Made by a program: the position numbers and the translations under genes
Source: Modestobacter sp. VKM Ac-2977
GTDB lineage: Bacteria > Actinomycetota > Actinomycetes > Mycobacteriales > Geodermatophilaceae
Length of the DNA stretch: 64,000 nucleotides
Reading direction: 5' to 3'
Assembly: GCF_026968045.1 (NCBI RefSeq)
Contig: NZ_JAPVBQ010000004.1
Span: 427,687 to 491,686, forward strand
The notes under the pieces: model-generated
The model's database searches: none
The model's input: only the letters and a program-made list of their open reading frames with translations
Told to the model about the DNA's origin: nothing
Shown: positions 51,287 through 61,313 of the stretch, one piece after another
Position numbering within the stretch: the first letter of the stretch is position 1
How the letters are laid out: the number at the start of each line of letters is the position of its first letter

Positions 51287-51907
51287 TCAGTCGGCCACCA
51301 GGGCCCCGTGGGCGCGGGTGAACAGCACCGCCTGCACCAGGTCCAGCCGGACCCCGGTGGGGTCGAACCCGCGCCAGTTGACGCCGTCGGTCTCGGCTCC
51401 GCGCAGGTCCGCCCCGCGCAGCAGGGTGGACTGGAGCCGCGCCCGCCGGAGGTCGGCCCGGGTCAGGTCGGCGTCGGTCAGGTCGGTGTCGGTGAGGTCG
51501 GCCTCGGTCAGCTTCTGGCCGGCCAGGTCGACGCCGGCCAGGTCGACGCCCCGCAGCGACACGTAGGACCAGTCGGACTCCTCCGACGTCATCGGCCGCA
51601 GCGTGGCACCGGGGAACTGCGAGCCGGTCAGCTTGCAGCCGGTCCAGGTGACGTTGGACAGCTTCGCCCGGTCGAACCGGCAGGAGAGGAACGCCGTCCC
51701 CTCGTGCCGGGAGCCCGACAGCGCAGCGCCGGTGAGGACGCAACGCTCGAACACGCAGCGGCTGGTCACCAGCTCCGCCATCGAGGCGTCGTCGAACCGG
51801 CAGTCGACGAACGTGACCCGCTCCAGCCGGGCCCAGTCCCAGTCGACGCCCGCGAGGTCCTCGTCCTCCCAGACGGTGTCCGGGGCCGGTGGCTGCAGAT
51901 CCGACAT
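51287..51907 (-). CDS. Pentapeptide-repeat protein
   Basis: A 206-residue protein built largely of pentapeptide repeats A(D/N)LxX, clearest in [23 protein letters not shown] and [13 protein letters not shown]. It should form a right-handed quadrilateral beta-helix. Some members mimic DNA and protect gyrase, but most have no known role and no quinolone link is implied here. ATG 51907 overlaps the purH stop (TGATG), so it is translationally coupled to purH. Confidence 0.92.
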   Translation of the reverse strand: MSDLQPPAPDTVWEDEDLAGVDWDWARLERVTFVDCRFDDASMAELVTSRCVFERCVLTGAALSGSRHEGTAFLSCRFDRAKLSNVTWTGCKLTGSQFPGATLRPMTSEESDWSYVSLRGVDLAGVDLAGQKLTEADLTDTDLTDADLTRADLRRARLQSTLLRGADLRGAETDGVNWRGFDPTGVRLDLVQAVLFTRAHGALVAD

Positions 51908-53457
51908 CAATGCGCGAAGTGGCGGGTGCCGGTGAGGTAGAGCGTCACCCCGGCGGCCTGCGCGGCGGCGACGACCTCCTCGTCCCGCACCGAGCCGCCC
52001 GGCTGCACCACGGCCCGCACCCCGGCGTCCAGCAGCACCTGGAGCCCGTCGGCGAAGGGGAAGAACGCATCGGAGGCCGCGACCGAGCCGGTCGCCCGCT
52101 CCCCCGCCCGGGCCACCGCGAGCCGGGCGGAGTCGACCCGGTTGACCTGCCCCATGCCGACACCGACGGTGGCCTTGTCGGCGGCGAGCAGGATGGCGTT
52201 GCTCTTCACCGCACGCACCGCCCGCCAGGCGAACACCAGGTCGTCCAGCCCGGCGGCGTCCAGCGGTGCACCGGTGGCCAGCGTCCAGCTGGTCGGGTCG
52301 TCGCCCGGGGCGTCGATCCGGTCGGCGGTCTGCAGCAGCAGCCCGCCGCTGATCGCGCGCAGCTCCACCGACAGCCGCGGCGCCTCCGGCATGCGGAGCA
52401 GCCGGATGTTCTTCTTCGCGGTCAGCACGCCCAGGGCGTCCTCGGTGAACGACGGGGCGACCACGACCTCGGTGAAGACCTCGGACACCTGCTCGGCCAG
52501 GGTCAGGTCGACCTCACGGTTGGCCGCGATCACCCCGCCGAAGGCCGAGACCGGGTCGCAGGCGTGCGCCTTGCGGTGGGCGGCGGCGATGTCGGCGCCG
52601 ACGGCGATGCCGCAGGGGTTGGCGTGCTTGATGATCGCCACGCACGGGTCGGCGTGGTCGTGCGCGGCCCGCCAGGCGGCGTCGGTGTCGACGTAGTTGT
52701 TGTAGGACATCTGCTTGCCGTGCAGCTGCTCGGCGTCGGCCAGCCCCGACTGCCCGCTGCGGTACAGCGCCGCACCCTGGTGCGGGTTCTCGCCGTAGCG
52801 GAGGACCTCGGTGCGCTCCCAGCTCCCGCCGACCCACTCGGGGAAGCCGCTCGCGTCGTCCGGGGCGAGCACGTTGCCCATCCAGGAGGCGACGGCGACG
52901 TCGTAGGCGGCGGTGTGCCGGAACGCCTCTGCCGCCAGTTCCCGGCGCTGGGCCAGGGTGAACCCGCCGGCCGCGACCGCCGCGACCACCTCGTCGTAGC
53001 GGCCCGGGTCGACGACGACGGCGACGGAGGGGTGGTTCTTCGCCGAGGCGCGCACCATCGCCGGGCCGCCGATGTCGATCTGCTCGATGCACTCGTCGGG
53101 CGAGGCGCCGGAGGCCACCGTGTCGCTGAACGGGTAGAGGTTCACCACGACCAGGTCGAAGGCGGCGATGCCCAGCTCGTCGAGCTGGGCGACGTGCTCG
53201 GGCCGGCGCCGGTCGGCGAGGATCCCGGCGTGCACCGCCGGGTGCAGCGTCTTGACCCGGCCGTCCAGGCACTCGGGGAAGCCGGTGACCTGCTCGACCG
53301 GGGTGACCGGCAGGCCGGCGGCGGCGATCCGGGCTGCGGTGGCGCCGGTGCTGACCAGCTCCACCCCGGCGTCGACCAGCCCACGGGCCAGCTCCTCGAC
53401 GCCGTTCTTGTCGTAGACCCCGAGCAGGGCGCGGCGGACGGGGGTGCGGTCGCTCAT
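51907..53457 (-). CDS. purH: Bifunctional AICAR transformylase/IMP cyclohydrolase
   Basis: A 516-residue enzyme catalysing the last two steps of IMP synthesis. The N-terminal cyclohydrolase domain has [32 protein letters not shown] and [10 protein letters not shown]; the C-terminal transformylase has [13 protein letters not shown] and the catalytic KHANPCG, then [13 protein letters not shown] 53457 overlaps the purN stop (ATGA). It uses formyl-THF, linking it to folD nearby. Confidence 0.97.
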   Translation of the reverse strand: MSDRTPVRRALLGVYDKNGVEELARGLVDAGVELVSTGATAARIAAAGLPVTPVEQVTGFPECLDGRVKTLHPAVHAGILADRRRPEHVAQLDELGIAAFDLVVVNLYPFSDTVASGASPDECIEQIDIGGPAMVRASAKNHPSVAVVVDPGRYDEVVAAVAAGGFTLAQRRELAAEAFRHTAAYDVAVASWMGNVLAPDDASGFPEWVGGSWERTEVLRYGENPHQGAALYRSGQSGLADAEQLHGKQMSYNNYVDTDAAWRAAHDHADPCVAIIKHANPCGIAVGADIAAAHRKAHACDPVSAFGGVIAANREVDLTLAEQVSEVFTEVVVAPSFTEDALGVLTAKKNIRLLRMPEAPRLSVELRAISGGLLLQTADRIDAPGDDPTSWTLATGAPLDAAGLDDLVFAWRAVRAVKSNAILLAADKATVGVGMGQVNRVDSARLAVARAGERATGSVAASDAFFPFADGLQVLLDAGVRAVVQPGGSVRDEEVVAAAQAAGVTLYLTGTRHFAH

Positions 53458-54110
53458 CGGGTGCTCTCCTGTGTAGGTGCGTCGGTGGGGGGCAGTCCGG
53501 CGGCCTGGACCACGAGGCCGGCCAGGGTCTGCACCAGGAGCTCCCGCTCCACGTCCTTGATCCGTTCGTGCAGGCGCTCCTCGTCGTCCCCGGGCAGCAC
53601 CGGCACCGGGCGCTGGGCGAGCACCGGGCCGGTGTCGACGCCGGCGTCGACGAGGTGGACGGTCGCGCCGGTGGTGGGGACGCCGGCGGCCAGGGCGTCC
53701 CGGACGGCGTGGGCGCCGGGGAAGGCCGGCAGCAGCGCCGGGTGGGTGTTGACCACCCGGCCACCGAACGCACCCAGGACGGCGGGGCCCAGCAGCTTCA
53801 TGAACCCGGCGCAGACGACCCAGTCCGGCCGGTGGCGGGCCAGCTCCGCGGCCAGCGCAGCGTCCCAGCCGGCCCGGTCGGGGGCGTCGCGCAGGGCGAG
53901 GACGAAGGTGGGGAGGCCGGCGTTGCGCGCGTGCGCCAGCCCGGGGGCGTCGGCGCGGTCGGAGCCGACGGCGACGACCTCGGCGGGGTACCCGGGCGTG
54001 GCGGTGGCGGCCAGCAGCGCGGCGCACAGCGTGCCGGCGCCGGAGAGCAGGACCACGACGCGGGCCCGATCGGGGCCAGACCGCGGAACGGCGGTCGCGT
54101 CGGCGGACAC
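53454..54110 (-). CDS. purN: Phosphoribosylglycinamide formyltransferase
   Basis: A 218-residue enzyme formylating GAR with 10-formyl-THF. [11 protein letters not shown] is the N-terminal phosphate loop, [11 protein letters not shown] and [16 protein letters not shown] hold the catalytic Asn and His, and [18 protein letters not shown] the catalytic Asp. GTG 54110 is preferred because a TAGGGT -10 box ends 8 nt before it, indicating a leaderless mRNA; a TTG at 54119 would add three codons. It overlaps purH by 4 nt. Confidence 0.94.
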   Translation of the reverse strand: MSADATAVPRSGPDRARVVVLLSGAGTLCAALLAATATPGYPAEVVAVGSDRADAPGLAHARNAGLPTFVLALRDAPDRAGWDAALAAELARHRPDWVVCAGFMKLLGPAVLGAFGGRVVNTHPALLPAFPGAHAVRDALAAGVPTTGATVHLVDAGVDTGPVLAQRPVPVLPGDDEERLHERIKDVERELLVQTLAGLVVQAAGLPPTDAPTQESTR

Positions 54111-54118
54111 GCTTGCCA

Positions 54119-54124
54119 ACCCTA
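54119..54124 (-). promoter_or_regulatory. Predicted -10 box of purN-purH
   Basis: TAGGGT on the minus strand, 8 nt before GTG 54110, in the 49-nt gap after the PerM-like gene. Confidence 0.5.
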
Positions 54125-54159
54125 GCCGTCACCTCCGCCGGGGCCGACCGCGGCCGGGG

Positions 54160-55338
54160 TCAGCCCCGCGAGCGCCAGCGGCTGACGGCGGCGGCCACGG
54201 CGGCGGCGAGGGCCGCCTGGGCGGCGATCGCCAGCCCCGTGGCGAGCGCCGGCGCACCCACCTCGGCCAGCGCCGCGTCACCGAGCCGGCCGCCGGCGAC
54301 CAGCACCCACAGCCCGGCGCAGACCCCGACACCCAGCCCGGCGACGACGCCCCACAGCGCAGCGATCACCGTGCCGCCGTCGTCGTCGCCGAGTCGACGA
54401 CCGAGCACTGCGCCCGCGACCAGGCCGGCCACCGCGGGCAGGGCCTGGGAGAGGAAGGCCAGCAGCGGCACCGCCTGCGTGTCGGGCAGTGCGGCGAGCA
54501 GCGGCAGTGCGGGCACGCTGCCCAGCGTCACCCCGCTGGCGGACACGAACGTCCCGGCGCCCACCAGGAAGCCGGGGCCGGCGGCGAGGCCCATCACCGC
54601 GGCCACGGCGTTGGGGAGCAGCAGCAGGCTCAGTCCCACCTGCCCGGCGGCTCCGGCACCGGCGCCGCCGAGGCCGGTGATGACCCGGCCGAGCCCGGCC
54701 ACGTCGTGGACGAGGGCCACCGCGACCACCGCGGTGCAGCAGGCGGCCAGCGCCAGGGTCCCGGCGGCCACCGCGCGCAGGACCACCCGGCCGGGACCGG
54801 GGAACCGGTCGACCAGCTCCACACCCAGGCCCGAGTCGCGCAGCACCCCCAGCCCGCCGGCGACGAGTGCGACGACGCCGGCTCCCAGCACCGCACGCGG
54901 CAGGGCGACCGAGGCACCCGGGGCGTCGACGACCAGCGCCAGGCCGGCGGTGAGGGCGACGTGGACGGCGACGACGACCGCCAGCACCACCGCCGCTCCC
55001 CCTCCGGTGCGCGACCGCCGGAGGGCCACCACCGACCCTGCTGCCCGGCTGATCCCCCAGGCGATCCCCGCGGTCACCACCAGCGGCGCGAGCCGCAACG
55101 GGCCCGAGGACAGCTGGAGCTCCGCGCCCTGCCCGAGCAGCCACAACTGACCGGCCACCCGTGCGGAGGCCGTCAGCGGCAGCCCGCCGTCGGGGTCCAG
55201 GGTCTGGACGACGACGACGGCGAGGGTCAGACCGGCCAGTCCCAGGACCGACACGGCCAGCGCTGCGGCCACGGCCAGGACGCCGGTCAGTCGAGTGCGA
55301 CGCTCCCCCGGCCCGACGGAGGGCAGGCGCGTCCGCAC
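54160..55338 (-). CDS. PerM-like (DUF6350) integral membrane protein
   Basis: A 392-residue protein with about nine to ten transmembrane helices. Several stretches match DUF6350: LAPLVVTAGIAWGISRAAG, LLLLPNAVAAVMGLAAGPGFLVGAGTFVS and PLLAALPDTQAVP. In mycobacteria the homologue PerM (Rv0955), also next to purN-purH, supports cell division during stress. GTG 55338 has GGAGG about 9 nt upstream; a GTG at 55347 is too close to it. Confidence 0.88.
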   Translation of the reverse strand: MRTRLPSVGPGERRTRLTGVLAVAAALAVSVLGLAGLTLAVVVVQTLDPDGGLPLTASARVAGQLWLLGQGAELQLSSGPLRLAPLVVTAGIAWGISRAAGSVVALRRSRTGGGAAVVLAVVVAVHVALTAGLALVVDAPGASVALPRAVLGAGVVALVAGGLGVLRDSGLGVELVDRFPGPGRVVLRAVAAGTLALAACCTAVVAVALVHDVAGLGRVITGLGGAGAGAAGQVGLSLLLLPNAVAAVMGLAAGPGFLVGAGTFVSASGVTLGSVPALPLLAALPDTQAVPLLAFLSQALPAVAGLVAGAVLGRRLGDDDGGTVIAALWGVVAGLGVGVCAGLWVLVAGGRLGDAALAEVGAPALATGLAIAAQAALAAAVAAAVSRWRSRG

Positions 55339-55432
55339 GGAGGTCACCCCTCCACTGTCGCAAGGCACACGGGACCTGGCCCGGCGCACGCGCCGGGGCG
55401 ACTCAAGTCACGCTCCCGGCCGTGGCACGGGG

Positions 55433-56134
55433 TCAGCGGTCAGGTGCAGGCCGTGGCCGGACGGGACCGACCGGCGGCTGCCAGGGCTCGGCCGGTTGCC
55501 CGTACTGCGGCTGTCCGTACGGCGGCTGTCCCCAGCCCGTCGGCTGTCCGTAGTGCGGTCGGCCGTACTGCGGCGGCGGCCCGCTCAGCGGCCTCCCGTG
55601 CTGCAGCGGCCGGCCCTCACCGGGCCGGCTCCCGGTGGGCGCCCCGGCCGGGCCGGCCTGCTGGCCGGACCACGCGCGGAGCCCGGGCAGCAGGGACGAC
55701 GCGGCCAGCACGGTCACGGCGGCGGCGACGAGGACGCCCAGCAGAGCGGGGAACTGGAAGCCGTAGTCGAGGCTCCGCAGCCACGCGATGAGGGTGCACA
55801 GCAGCGCGAACGCGGCCAGGACGACGGCCGGTGCGGCGCGCAGGAGACCGGCCCGGTCCGGGCGGACGGCCGGGAGCACCGCCCACGCTCCCGCGCCGAG
55901 CAGCAACAGCGCGCTCAGCACGACCAGCGCGGAGAACTCGTACCCACTGGCCGTGATCCGGCCGGCGAAGTCGAAGGTGACCGAGGCCCACGGGAGCAGA
56001 CCGACGAGCAGGTAGAGGACGGCTCCCCCGGCCACCAGGAGGTCCACCGTCGTCAGCCGGCTCCGGTCGAACCCGCGGCCGGCCGCCGGCTGGGGCGGTG
56101 GCGCCCAGGCCGGCTCGGGACCACTCGACGTCAT
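55433..56134 (-). CDS. Membrane protein with a C-terminal YGQP-rich tail
   Basis: A 233-residue protein. After a Pro-rich N-terminus come about four helices (LLVAGGAVLYLLVGLLPWASV, ALVVLSALLLLGAGAWAVL, VVLAAFALLCTLIAWL, LLGVLVAAAVTVLAASSLL). The cytoplasmic tail is low-complexity, with repeats such as QYGRPHYGQP and PPYGQPQYGQP. ATG 56134 has GAGGAG 7 nt upstream, a strong site. Function unknown; it follows sucCD on the same strand, after two hairpins. Confidence 0.82.
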   Translation of the reverse strand: MTSSGPEPAWAPPPQPAAGRGFDRSRLTTVDLLVAGGAVLYLLVGLLPWASVTFDFAGRITASGYEFSALVVLSALLLLGAGAWAVLPAVRPDRAGLLRAAPAVVLAAFALLCTLIAWLRSLDYGFQFPALLGVLVAAAVTVLAASSLLPGLRAWSGQQAGPAGAPTGSRPGEGRPLQHGRPLSGPPPQYGRPHYGQPTGWGQPPYGQPQYGQPAEPWQPPVGPVRPRPAPDR

Positions 56135-56287
56135 CGTGCGCTCCTCGTGCATGGACGTTCGGGTACGGGCGGGCACCCACGAGTCTCCGCCGTCCCGGCG
56201 CCGACGGGCGCCCGCGGGCACGCCACTGCCCGGCACCCTCCGGAGAGAGGCCGGGCAGCAGCGGTGTCGTTCGGCCCTGTCCCGGGG

Positions 56288-56328
56288 CCCACCCCGATCT
56301 CGCGAGGGGTGGGGAGGACGGGGTCCTC
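56288..56328 (-). terminator. Two tandem hairpins after sucD
   Basis: GAGGAC-ggg-GTCCTC (56314-56328) begins 2 nt after the sucD stop and CCCACCCC...GGGGTGGG (56288-56313) follows. The GGACCCC just after the stop is also present after deoA and mdh. Confidence 0.6.
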
Positions 56329-56330
56329 TT

Positions 56331-57209
56331 TCAGCCGCCGACGATCTCCCGCATGAGGCGGGCGGCCTCCGACGGGGTCTTGCCGACCTTCACGCCAGCG
56401 GCCTCGAGGGCCTCCTGCTTGGCAGCGGCCGTGCCGGCCGAACCGGAGACGATGGCGCCGGCGTGGCCCATCGTCTTGCCCTCGGGGGCGGTGAAGCCGG
56501 CGACGTAGCCGACGACCGGCTTGGTCACGTTGGCCTTGATGAAGTCCGCGGCGCGCTCCTCGGCGTCGCCGCCGATCTCGCCGATCATCACGATCGCCTC
56601 GGTCTCCGGGTCGTCCTGGAACGCCTGGAGGCAGTCGATGTGCGTCGTCCCGATGACCGGGTCACCGCCGATGCCGACGGCGGTGGAGAAGCCGATGTCC
56701 CGGAGCTCGTACATCATCTGGTAGGTCAGCGTGCCGGACTTGCTGACCAGCCCGATCTTGCCGGCCTGGGTGATGTTGGCCGGGATGATGCCGGCGTTGG
56801 ACCGCCCGGGGCTGATCAGGCCGGGGCAGTTCGGGCCGATGATCCGGGTCGAGCCGCCCTGGGCGTGCGCCCAGAAGTACGTCGAGTCGTGCACCGGGAT
56901 GCCCTCGGTGATGACCACGGCCATCCCGATCTGGGCGTCGACGGCCTCGAGGACGGCGTCCTTGGCGAACTTCGGCGGCACGAAGACGACGGTGACGTCG
57001 GCCCCGGTCTCCTTCATCGCGTCGGCGACGGAGCCGAAGACGGGGACGGTCGTGCCGTCGAAGTCCACGGACTGGCCGGCCTTGCTGGGGTTCACGCCAC
57101 CGACGACGGCGGTGCCGGAGGCGAGCATCCGCGCAGTGTGCTTGCGGCCCTCGGATCCGGTGATGCCCTGGACGATGACCTTGCTGTTCTCGGTGAGGAA
57201 GATCGACAT
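56331..57209 (-). CDS. sucD: Succinyl-CoA synthetase alpha subunit
   Basis: A 292-residue subunit carrying the phosphohistidine. It has the CoA-binding N-terminal domain ([12 protein letters not shown]), [20 protein letters not shown] and the phosphohistidine loop [14 protein letters not shown]. It pairs with SucC, which lies 34 nt upstream, to make ATP or GTP from succinyl-CoA in the TCA cycle. The short gap and common strand indicate one operon. Confidence 0.97.
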   Translation of the reverse strand: MSIFLTENSKVIVQGITGSEGRKHTARMLASGTAVVGGVNPSKAGQSVDFDGTTVPVFGSVADAMKETGADVTVVFVPPKFAKDAVLEAVDAQIGMAVVITEGIPVHDSTYFWAHAQGGSTRIIGPNCPGLISPGRSNAGIIPANITQAGKIGLVSKSGTLTYQMMYELRDIGFSTAVGIGGDPVIGTTHIDCLQAFQDDPETEAIVMIGEIGGDAEERAADFIKANVTKPVVGYVAGFTAPEGKTMGHAGAIVSGSAGTAAAKQEALEAAGVKVGKTPSEAARLMREIVGG

Positions 57210-57243
57210 CTCTGCTGTGTCCTGTTCTCGGGTGCCGGGGCGA

Positions 57244-58404
57244 TCAGGCGGCGAGTTCGGCGGCGCGGCGGGCGGCGCCGTCCATGGTGTCGACCACGGT
57301 CACCAGCGGGTGGGCGGCCTCGGCGAGGATCCGCCGGCCCTCCTCCACGTTGTTGCCGTCCAGCCGCACGACCAGCGGCTTGGTGGCCTCGTCGCCGAGC
57401 AGGCCCAGCGCCGAGACGATGCCGTCGGCGACGGCGTCGCAGGCGGTGATCCCGCCGAAGACGTTGACGAAGACGCTCTTCACGGCCGGGTCGGACAGGA
57501 TGACGCCCAGCCCGTCGGCCATCACCTGGGCGGAGGCGCCACCGCCGATGTCCAGGAAGTTGGCCGGGCGGACGCCGCCGAACTCCTCACCGGCGTAGGC
57601 GACGACGTCCAGCGTGCTCATGACCAGGCCGGCGCCGTTGCCGATGATGCCGACCTGGCCGTCCAGCTTGACGTAGTTGAGGCCCTTCTCCTTGGCCGCG
57701 GCCTCCAGCGGGTCGGCGGCGGCCGAGTCCTCGAGGGCGTCGTGCTCGCCGTGCCGGAAGGAGGCGTTCTCGTCCAGGGTCACCTTGGCGTCCAGGGCGA
57801 GGACGGTGCCGTCGGGCGCCTTGGCCAGCGGGTTGATCTCGACCAGGGTGGCGTCCTCCTTGCTGAAGACGTCCCACAGCTGGACGGCGATGGCGATCAC
57901 CTGGTCGCGGACCTCGGCCGGGAAGCCGGCGGCGTCCACGATCTCGGCGGCCTTCTGCGCGTCGACGCCGACCGAGGCGTCGACGGGGACCCGGGCCAGC
58001 GCCTCCGGGCGCTCGACGGCGAGCGTCTCGATCTCGACGCCACCCTCGACCGAGGCCATGGCGAGGAAGGTGCGGTTGGAGCGGTCGAGCAGGTAGGAGA
58101 AGTAGTACTCCTCGGCGATGTCGCTGGCCTGGGCCACCATCACCCGGTGGGTGATGTGCCCCTTGATGTCCAGCCCGAGGATGTCCTGGGCCCGCGCCTT
58201 GGCGGCCTCGGGGTCGTCGGCCAGCTTCACGCCGCCGGCCTTGCCGCGGCCGCCGACCTTCACCTGCGCCTTCACGACGACCGGGGCGGAGATCTCGCGG
58301 GCGATCGCCTCCGCCTCCTCGGGCGTCTCGGCTACGCCGCCGGGGAGCACGGGCACACCGTGCGAGGCCAACAGGTCACGGGCCTGGTACTCGAAGAGAT
58401 CCAC
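57244..58404 (-). CDS. sucC: Succinyl-CoA synthetase beta subunit
   Basis: A 386-residue ATP-grasp subunit. It starts [19 protein letters not shown] and has [18 protein letters not shown] (nucleotide site), [11 protein letters not shown] (Mg2+) and [21 protein letters not shown] 58404 is chosen as the start, and a TACGGT box ends 8 nt before it, suggesting a leaderless mRNA. It is the first gene of the sucCD operon. It can use succinyl-CoA made by MutAB. Confidence 0.97.
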   Translation of the reverse strand: MDLFEYQARDLLASHGVPVLPGGVAETPEEAEAIAREISAPVVVKAQVKVGGRGKAGGVKLADDPEAAKARAQDILGLDIKGHITHRVMVAQASDIAEEYYFSYLLDRSNRTFLAMASVEGGVEIETLAVERPEALARVPVDASVGVDAQKAAEIVDAAGFPAEVRDQVIAIAVQLWDVFSKEDATLVEINPLAKAPDGTVLALDAKVTLDENASFRHGEHDALEDSAAADPLEAAAKEKGLNYVKLDGQVGIIGNGAGLVMSTLDVVAYAGEEFGGVRPANFLDIGGGASAQVMADGLGVILSDPAVKSVFVNVFGGITACDAVADGIVSALGLLGDEATKPLVVRLDGNNVEEGRRILAEAAHPLVTVVDTMDGAARRAAELAA

Positions 58405-58412
58405 GAGCAAGG

Positions 58413-58418
58413 ACCGTA
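58413..58418 (-). promoter_or_regulatory. Predicted -10 box of sucCD
   Basis: TACGGT on the minus strand, 8 nt before GTG 58404, with no ribosome-binding site between. Confidence 0.45.
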
Positions 58419-58509
58419 GCCCGCCCCCGGTGCGCCCGCGTCAGGCGCCCTCCGACCGAGGGGGACGTCTCACCCGTCTCTTCCGCTGAGCGGGCGCCGG
58501 ACGAGGCGG

Positions 58510-58920
58510 TCAGACCTCGGCGGAGGCGCCCACGTGGTCCCGGACCCAGCCCACGATCTCCTCGGTGGTCGCACCCGGGGTGAACACCCGGGCCACCCCC
58601 AGCTGGGCCAGCTCGGGCAGGTCGGCCTCGGGGATGATCCCGCCCCCGAAGACGACGACGTCGTCGACGTCCCGCTCCCGGAGCAGCTCGGCGAGCCGCC
58701 GGAACAGCGTCATGTGGGCGCCGGAGAGCACCGAGAGCCCGACCGCGTCGGCGTCCTCCTGGACGACGGTGTCCACGATCTGCTCGGGCGTCTGGTGCAG
58801 CCCGGTGTAGACGACCTCCATGCCGGCGTCACGGAGGGCCCGGGCCACGATCTTGGCGCCCCGGTCATGGCCGTCGAGGCCCGGCTTGGCGATCACGACT
58901 CGAATGCGCTCAGCTGCCAC
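58510..58920 (-). CDS. Stand-alone cobalamin-binding mutase subunit (IcmB type)
   Basis: A 136-residue protein that is only the B12-binding domain of the acyl-CoA mutases. It has [23 protein letters not shown] with the cobalt-ligand [19 protein letters not shown] and [14 protein letters not shown]. The sequence is closer to the separate small subunit of Streptomyces isobutyryl-CoA mutase (IcmB) than to the MutB C-terminus in this window. GTG 58920 follows a TAGAGT box by 7 nt. No large-subunit partner (IcmA or HcmA) is nearby; the nearest mutase genes are mutAB 50 kb away. Confidence 0.92.
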   Translation of the reverse strand: MAAERIRVVIAKPGLDGHDRGAKIVARALRDAGMEVVYTGLHQTPEQIVDTVVQEDADAVGLSVLSGAHMTLFRRLAELLRERDVDDVVVFGGGIIPEADLPELAQLGVARVFTPGATTEEIVGWVRDHVGASAEV

Positions 58921-58927
58921 GACCGCG

Positions 58928-58933
58928 ACTCTA
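58928..58933 (-). promoter_or_regulatory. Predicted -10 box of the IcmB-type gene
   Basis: TAGAGT on the minus strand, 7 nt before GTG 58920. Confidence 0.45.
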
Positions 58934-58954
58934 GGGGCGCGAGGGTGGCCCACG

Positions 58955-60004
58955 TCACCCCTCAGCGGGGGAACCGCGCCGCCAGCGCCAGGCCAGCAGC
59001 GTGAGCCCCACCGCGCCGAGACCCAGCACCAGCAGGCCGGCGCCCGGCACGGTCCACTCCAGCTCGGGGCTGGACCGGGCGTCGCGGAGCCCGGCCAGCG
59101 CCGTGTCCAGCAGGAAGACGGCGACGGCGAGCAGGCCGCCGACAGCGGCGAGCCGGGGCCGCAACGACGGCGCGACGACGGCGGACAGCACGAGTGCGCC
59201 GGCCAGCAGCAGCCCGCCCAGCAGGGCCAGCCCCGGTCGCTCCAACAGCGCCTGCGGTCCCTCCTGGTCCACGACGACCTCCAGCCCGGTCAACGGGTCG
59301 GTCACCACCCGGTCCGGGACGTCGGCCGATGGCAGCGCCAGGGCCAGCACCGCCGCGACGCCGAGGAACGCCGCCGCGCCGGCGAGCACCGGACGCAGCG
59401 GGTCCAGCGTGCCGCCGTCCTCCATCACGGTGCGGCTCCAGGCGGCGAAGGCGGTCAGGCCGGCGAGGACGGCGAGGCCCAGGGCCAGGACCCCGAGCAC
59501 CCAGCCGGCACCGGTCTCCACCGAGCTGGTGAGCACCAGCTCTCCGGCCAGCACCTCGACCGCCGGCCGGGTGGTCGACCCCTGCCCCCGATGGAGCTCG
59601 ATGAGCAGCCGGCCCACGGCCAGCGCACCGGTGACCGCCGCGTAGGCCAGGCCGAGCCGAGGCACTCGCCCGAGAGCCAGCCCGGCGCCCACCGCCATCG
59701 AGGCGACCGGTGCCACGAGGGAGGCGATGGCGCTCGGCACCCCCCGTACCGGGCTCACCGCGACCCCTCCGACCACGAGGTAGGTCGGGAACAACGCCGC
59801 TGCGCCGGCCAGCCCGGCGAGCAGGAGGAGCACCCCGCAGATCCGGGCCAGCACCGGGACCGCCCCGACGACGAGCTGGTCGGGGGCGGACGGCGCGGTG
59901 GCACCGGCCCGGGAGCCGCCTGAGCGGCGGGCTGCGGAGGTGCGCGCGGCAGCAGGCCGGCCTGGCTCGCCGGTGCGGGCGGGGTCGCGGTCACGGGCGG
60001 GCAC
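58955..60004 (-). CDS. Polytopic membrane protein of unknown function
   Basis: A 349-residue protein with a basic ~65-residue cytoplasmic N-terminus and about eight hydrophobic helices ([96 protein letters not shown]). A large extracellular loop lies between helices ([25 protein letters not shown]). GTG 60004 has GAGGAG 7 nt upstream. I do not recognise the family. It is divergent from the lipase-like gene and a CRP/GlxR-like site lies between them. Confidence 0.8.
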   Translation of the reverse strand: MPARDRDPARTGEPGRPAAARTSAARRSGGSRAGATAPSAPDQLVVGAVPVLARICGVLLLLAGLAGAAALFPTYLVVGGVAVSPVRGVPSAIASLVAPVASMAVGAGLALGRVPRLGLAYAAVTGALAVGRLLIELHRGQGSTTRPAVEVLAGELVLTSSVETGAGWVLGVLALGLAVLAGLTAFAAWSRTVMEDGGTLDPLRPVLAGAAAFLGVAAVLALALPSADVPDRVVTDPLTGLEVVVDQEGPQALLERPGLALLGGLLLAGALVLSAVVAPSLRPRLAAVGGLLAVAVFLLDTALAGLRDARSSPELEWTVPGAGLLVLGLGAVGLTLLAWRWRRGSPAEG

Positions 60005-60061
60005 TGGGGTTCTCCTCCGGATCGAGCTCTCTGGCCGCGAGCGCGTGTCGCGTGACAGTTG

Positions 60062-60077
60062 TGTGACGTTCAACACA
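60062..60077. promoter_or_regulatory. CRP/GlxR-like binding site
   Basis: TGTGACGTTCAACACA matches the consensus TGTGA-N6-TCACA at 9 of 10 positions. It lies in the divergent gap 58 nt from GTG 60004 and about 90 nt from GTG 60168, so it could control either gene. An overlapping TTGTGT-N8-ACACAA dyad supports the symmetry. Confidence 0.55.
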
Positions 60078-60167
60078 ACGGGGCATTACGGTCCCCTGAA
60101 CCGAGCACACCACTGCTCATGGCGCGCCGCCCGGCGCGGTGCCGAGGCGGACGGGAGGGGGAACGGC

Positions 60168-61082
60168 GTGCACGAGCCCGTTCTGCCCTCCGCACCAGCC
60201 TGGCACGCCCCGCGTGCTGGAGCACGGAGCGACGTCCCCGCGGTGCCGGCACCCCCTCGCCGCACCGGCCTCCGGCGACTGGTCTCCCCGACTGCGCTCA
60301 CCGGCAGCCTCACCGAGCTGGCCTGGGTGGGCGCCCACACCCTGCTCTACCCCCTGGGCACCCGCACCGAGCGGCTTCGCCCGGACGGGAGCTACCGCCC
60401 CGGCGCGCAGCCCGCCGCCGTCCGCGCCCTGTTCGCCGCCGACCCCCTCGCCGCCCGGATCCCCGTCGTGCTGGTCCACGGGCTGATCGACAACCGGTCG
60501 GTGTTCACCGTGATGCGCCGCAGCCTCCGCCGGCGTGGCTTCGCCCAGGTCTGCACCTGGAACTACAGCCCGCTGCTGCGGGACGTGGAGAGCGCCGCCG
60601 AGGCGCTCGGCCAGCACATCGAGGAGGTCTGCCGGACGACCGGCCACGACCGGGTGCACGTGGTCGGCCACAGCCTCGGCGGGCTGGTCGCCCGGTACCT
60701 CGTGCAGCGTCTGGGCGGCGACGCACGGGTGGAGTCCCTGGTGACCCTCGGGACGCCGCACGGCGGGAGCCGGTGGGCGCACGTCCTGCCCACCCGCCTG
60801 GTGCGCCAGCTGCGGCCGGGATCGGACCTGTTCCGGGAGCTCGCCGCCCCGGCGCCGGAGTGCCGCACCCGCGTGACGGCGGTCTACAGCGACCTGGACC
60901 AGATGGTCGTGCCGTCGTCGGCCGGGCGATGCGAGCACCCCGATCTCCAGGCCCGCAACGTGCTCGTGCCGGGCGTCGGGCACATGTCGCTGCCGATCCA
61001 CCGGGCGGTGGTCGACGAGGTCGCCGCGACCCTGGCCGGCCTGCGCAGCCCCGCCGCCGACACCCCCGCCGCTGCCGCCTGA
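60168..61082 (+). CDS. Alpha/beta-hydrolase, triacylglycerol lipase-like
   Basis: A 304-residue hydrolase. IPVVLVHGLIDNRSVF holds the oxyanion HG motif, HVVGHSLGGLVARYLV the nucleophile elbow GHSLG, TLGTPHGGS is lipase-typical, and AVYSDLDQMV and PGVGHMSLP carry the acid and the catalytic histidine. The first ~65 residues are Pro/Arg/Ala-rich without a clear signal peptide. GTG 60168 has GGGAGG upstream. It likely hydrolyses an ester lipid; the substrate is unknown. A weak bulged hairpin follows the stop (61087-61118). Confidence 0.9.
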   Translation: MHEPVLPSAPAWHAPRAGARSDVPAVPAPPRRTGLRRLVSPTALTGSLTELAWVGAHTLLYPLGTRTERLRPDGSYRPGAQPAAVRALFAADPLAARIPVVLVHGLIDNRSVFTVMRRSLRRRGFAQVCTWNYSPLLRDVESAAEALGQHIEEVCRTTGHDRVHVVGHSLGGLVARYLVQRLGGDARVESLVTLGTPHGGSRWAHVLPTRLVRQLRPGSDLFRELAAPAPECRTRVTAVYSDLDQMVVPSSAGRCEHPDLQARNVLVPGVGHMSLPIHRAVVDEVAATLAGLRSPAADTPAAAA

Positions 61083-61086
61083 CCAC

Positions 61087-61118
61087 GACGACAACACCTG
61101 CCAAGGGCGGGTGTCGTC
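61087..61118 (+). terminator. Possible terminator of the lipase-like gene
   Basis: GACGACAACACCTGCC pairs imperfectly with GGCGGGTGTCGTC across a 3-nt loop, 5 nt after the stop. The bulge lowers confidence. Confidence 0.35.
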
Positions 61119-61313
61119 ACTCATCGTTTGTGGTGTCGACACGCGCTGTCAGATCGTTGAACCACCCACCACCCCTCCGTAGCGTCGCGAATGACACCGA
61201 TGGGATCTCCACCGGCGTCACCGAACCGCAGTGCCAGCACCCGCCGCTCCCCGCGGCCCGCTGGTGCTCGACGACGCCCGGCTCCCCGCGGCGTGCTGGC
61301 CGGGAGGTGCCCG

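Noticed and set aside
61083-61313. Possible c-di-AMP (ydaO-type) riboswitch before the M23 peptidase gene
   Set aside because: Cell-wall hydrolase genes often carry one, but the conserved blocks (a GGGGACCCA-like and a GGGUGAAUCC-like segment) were not found here.
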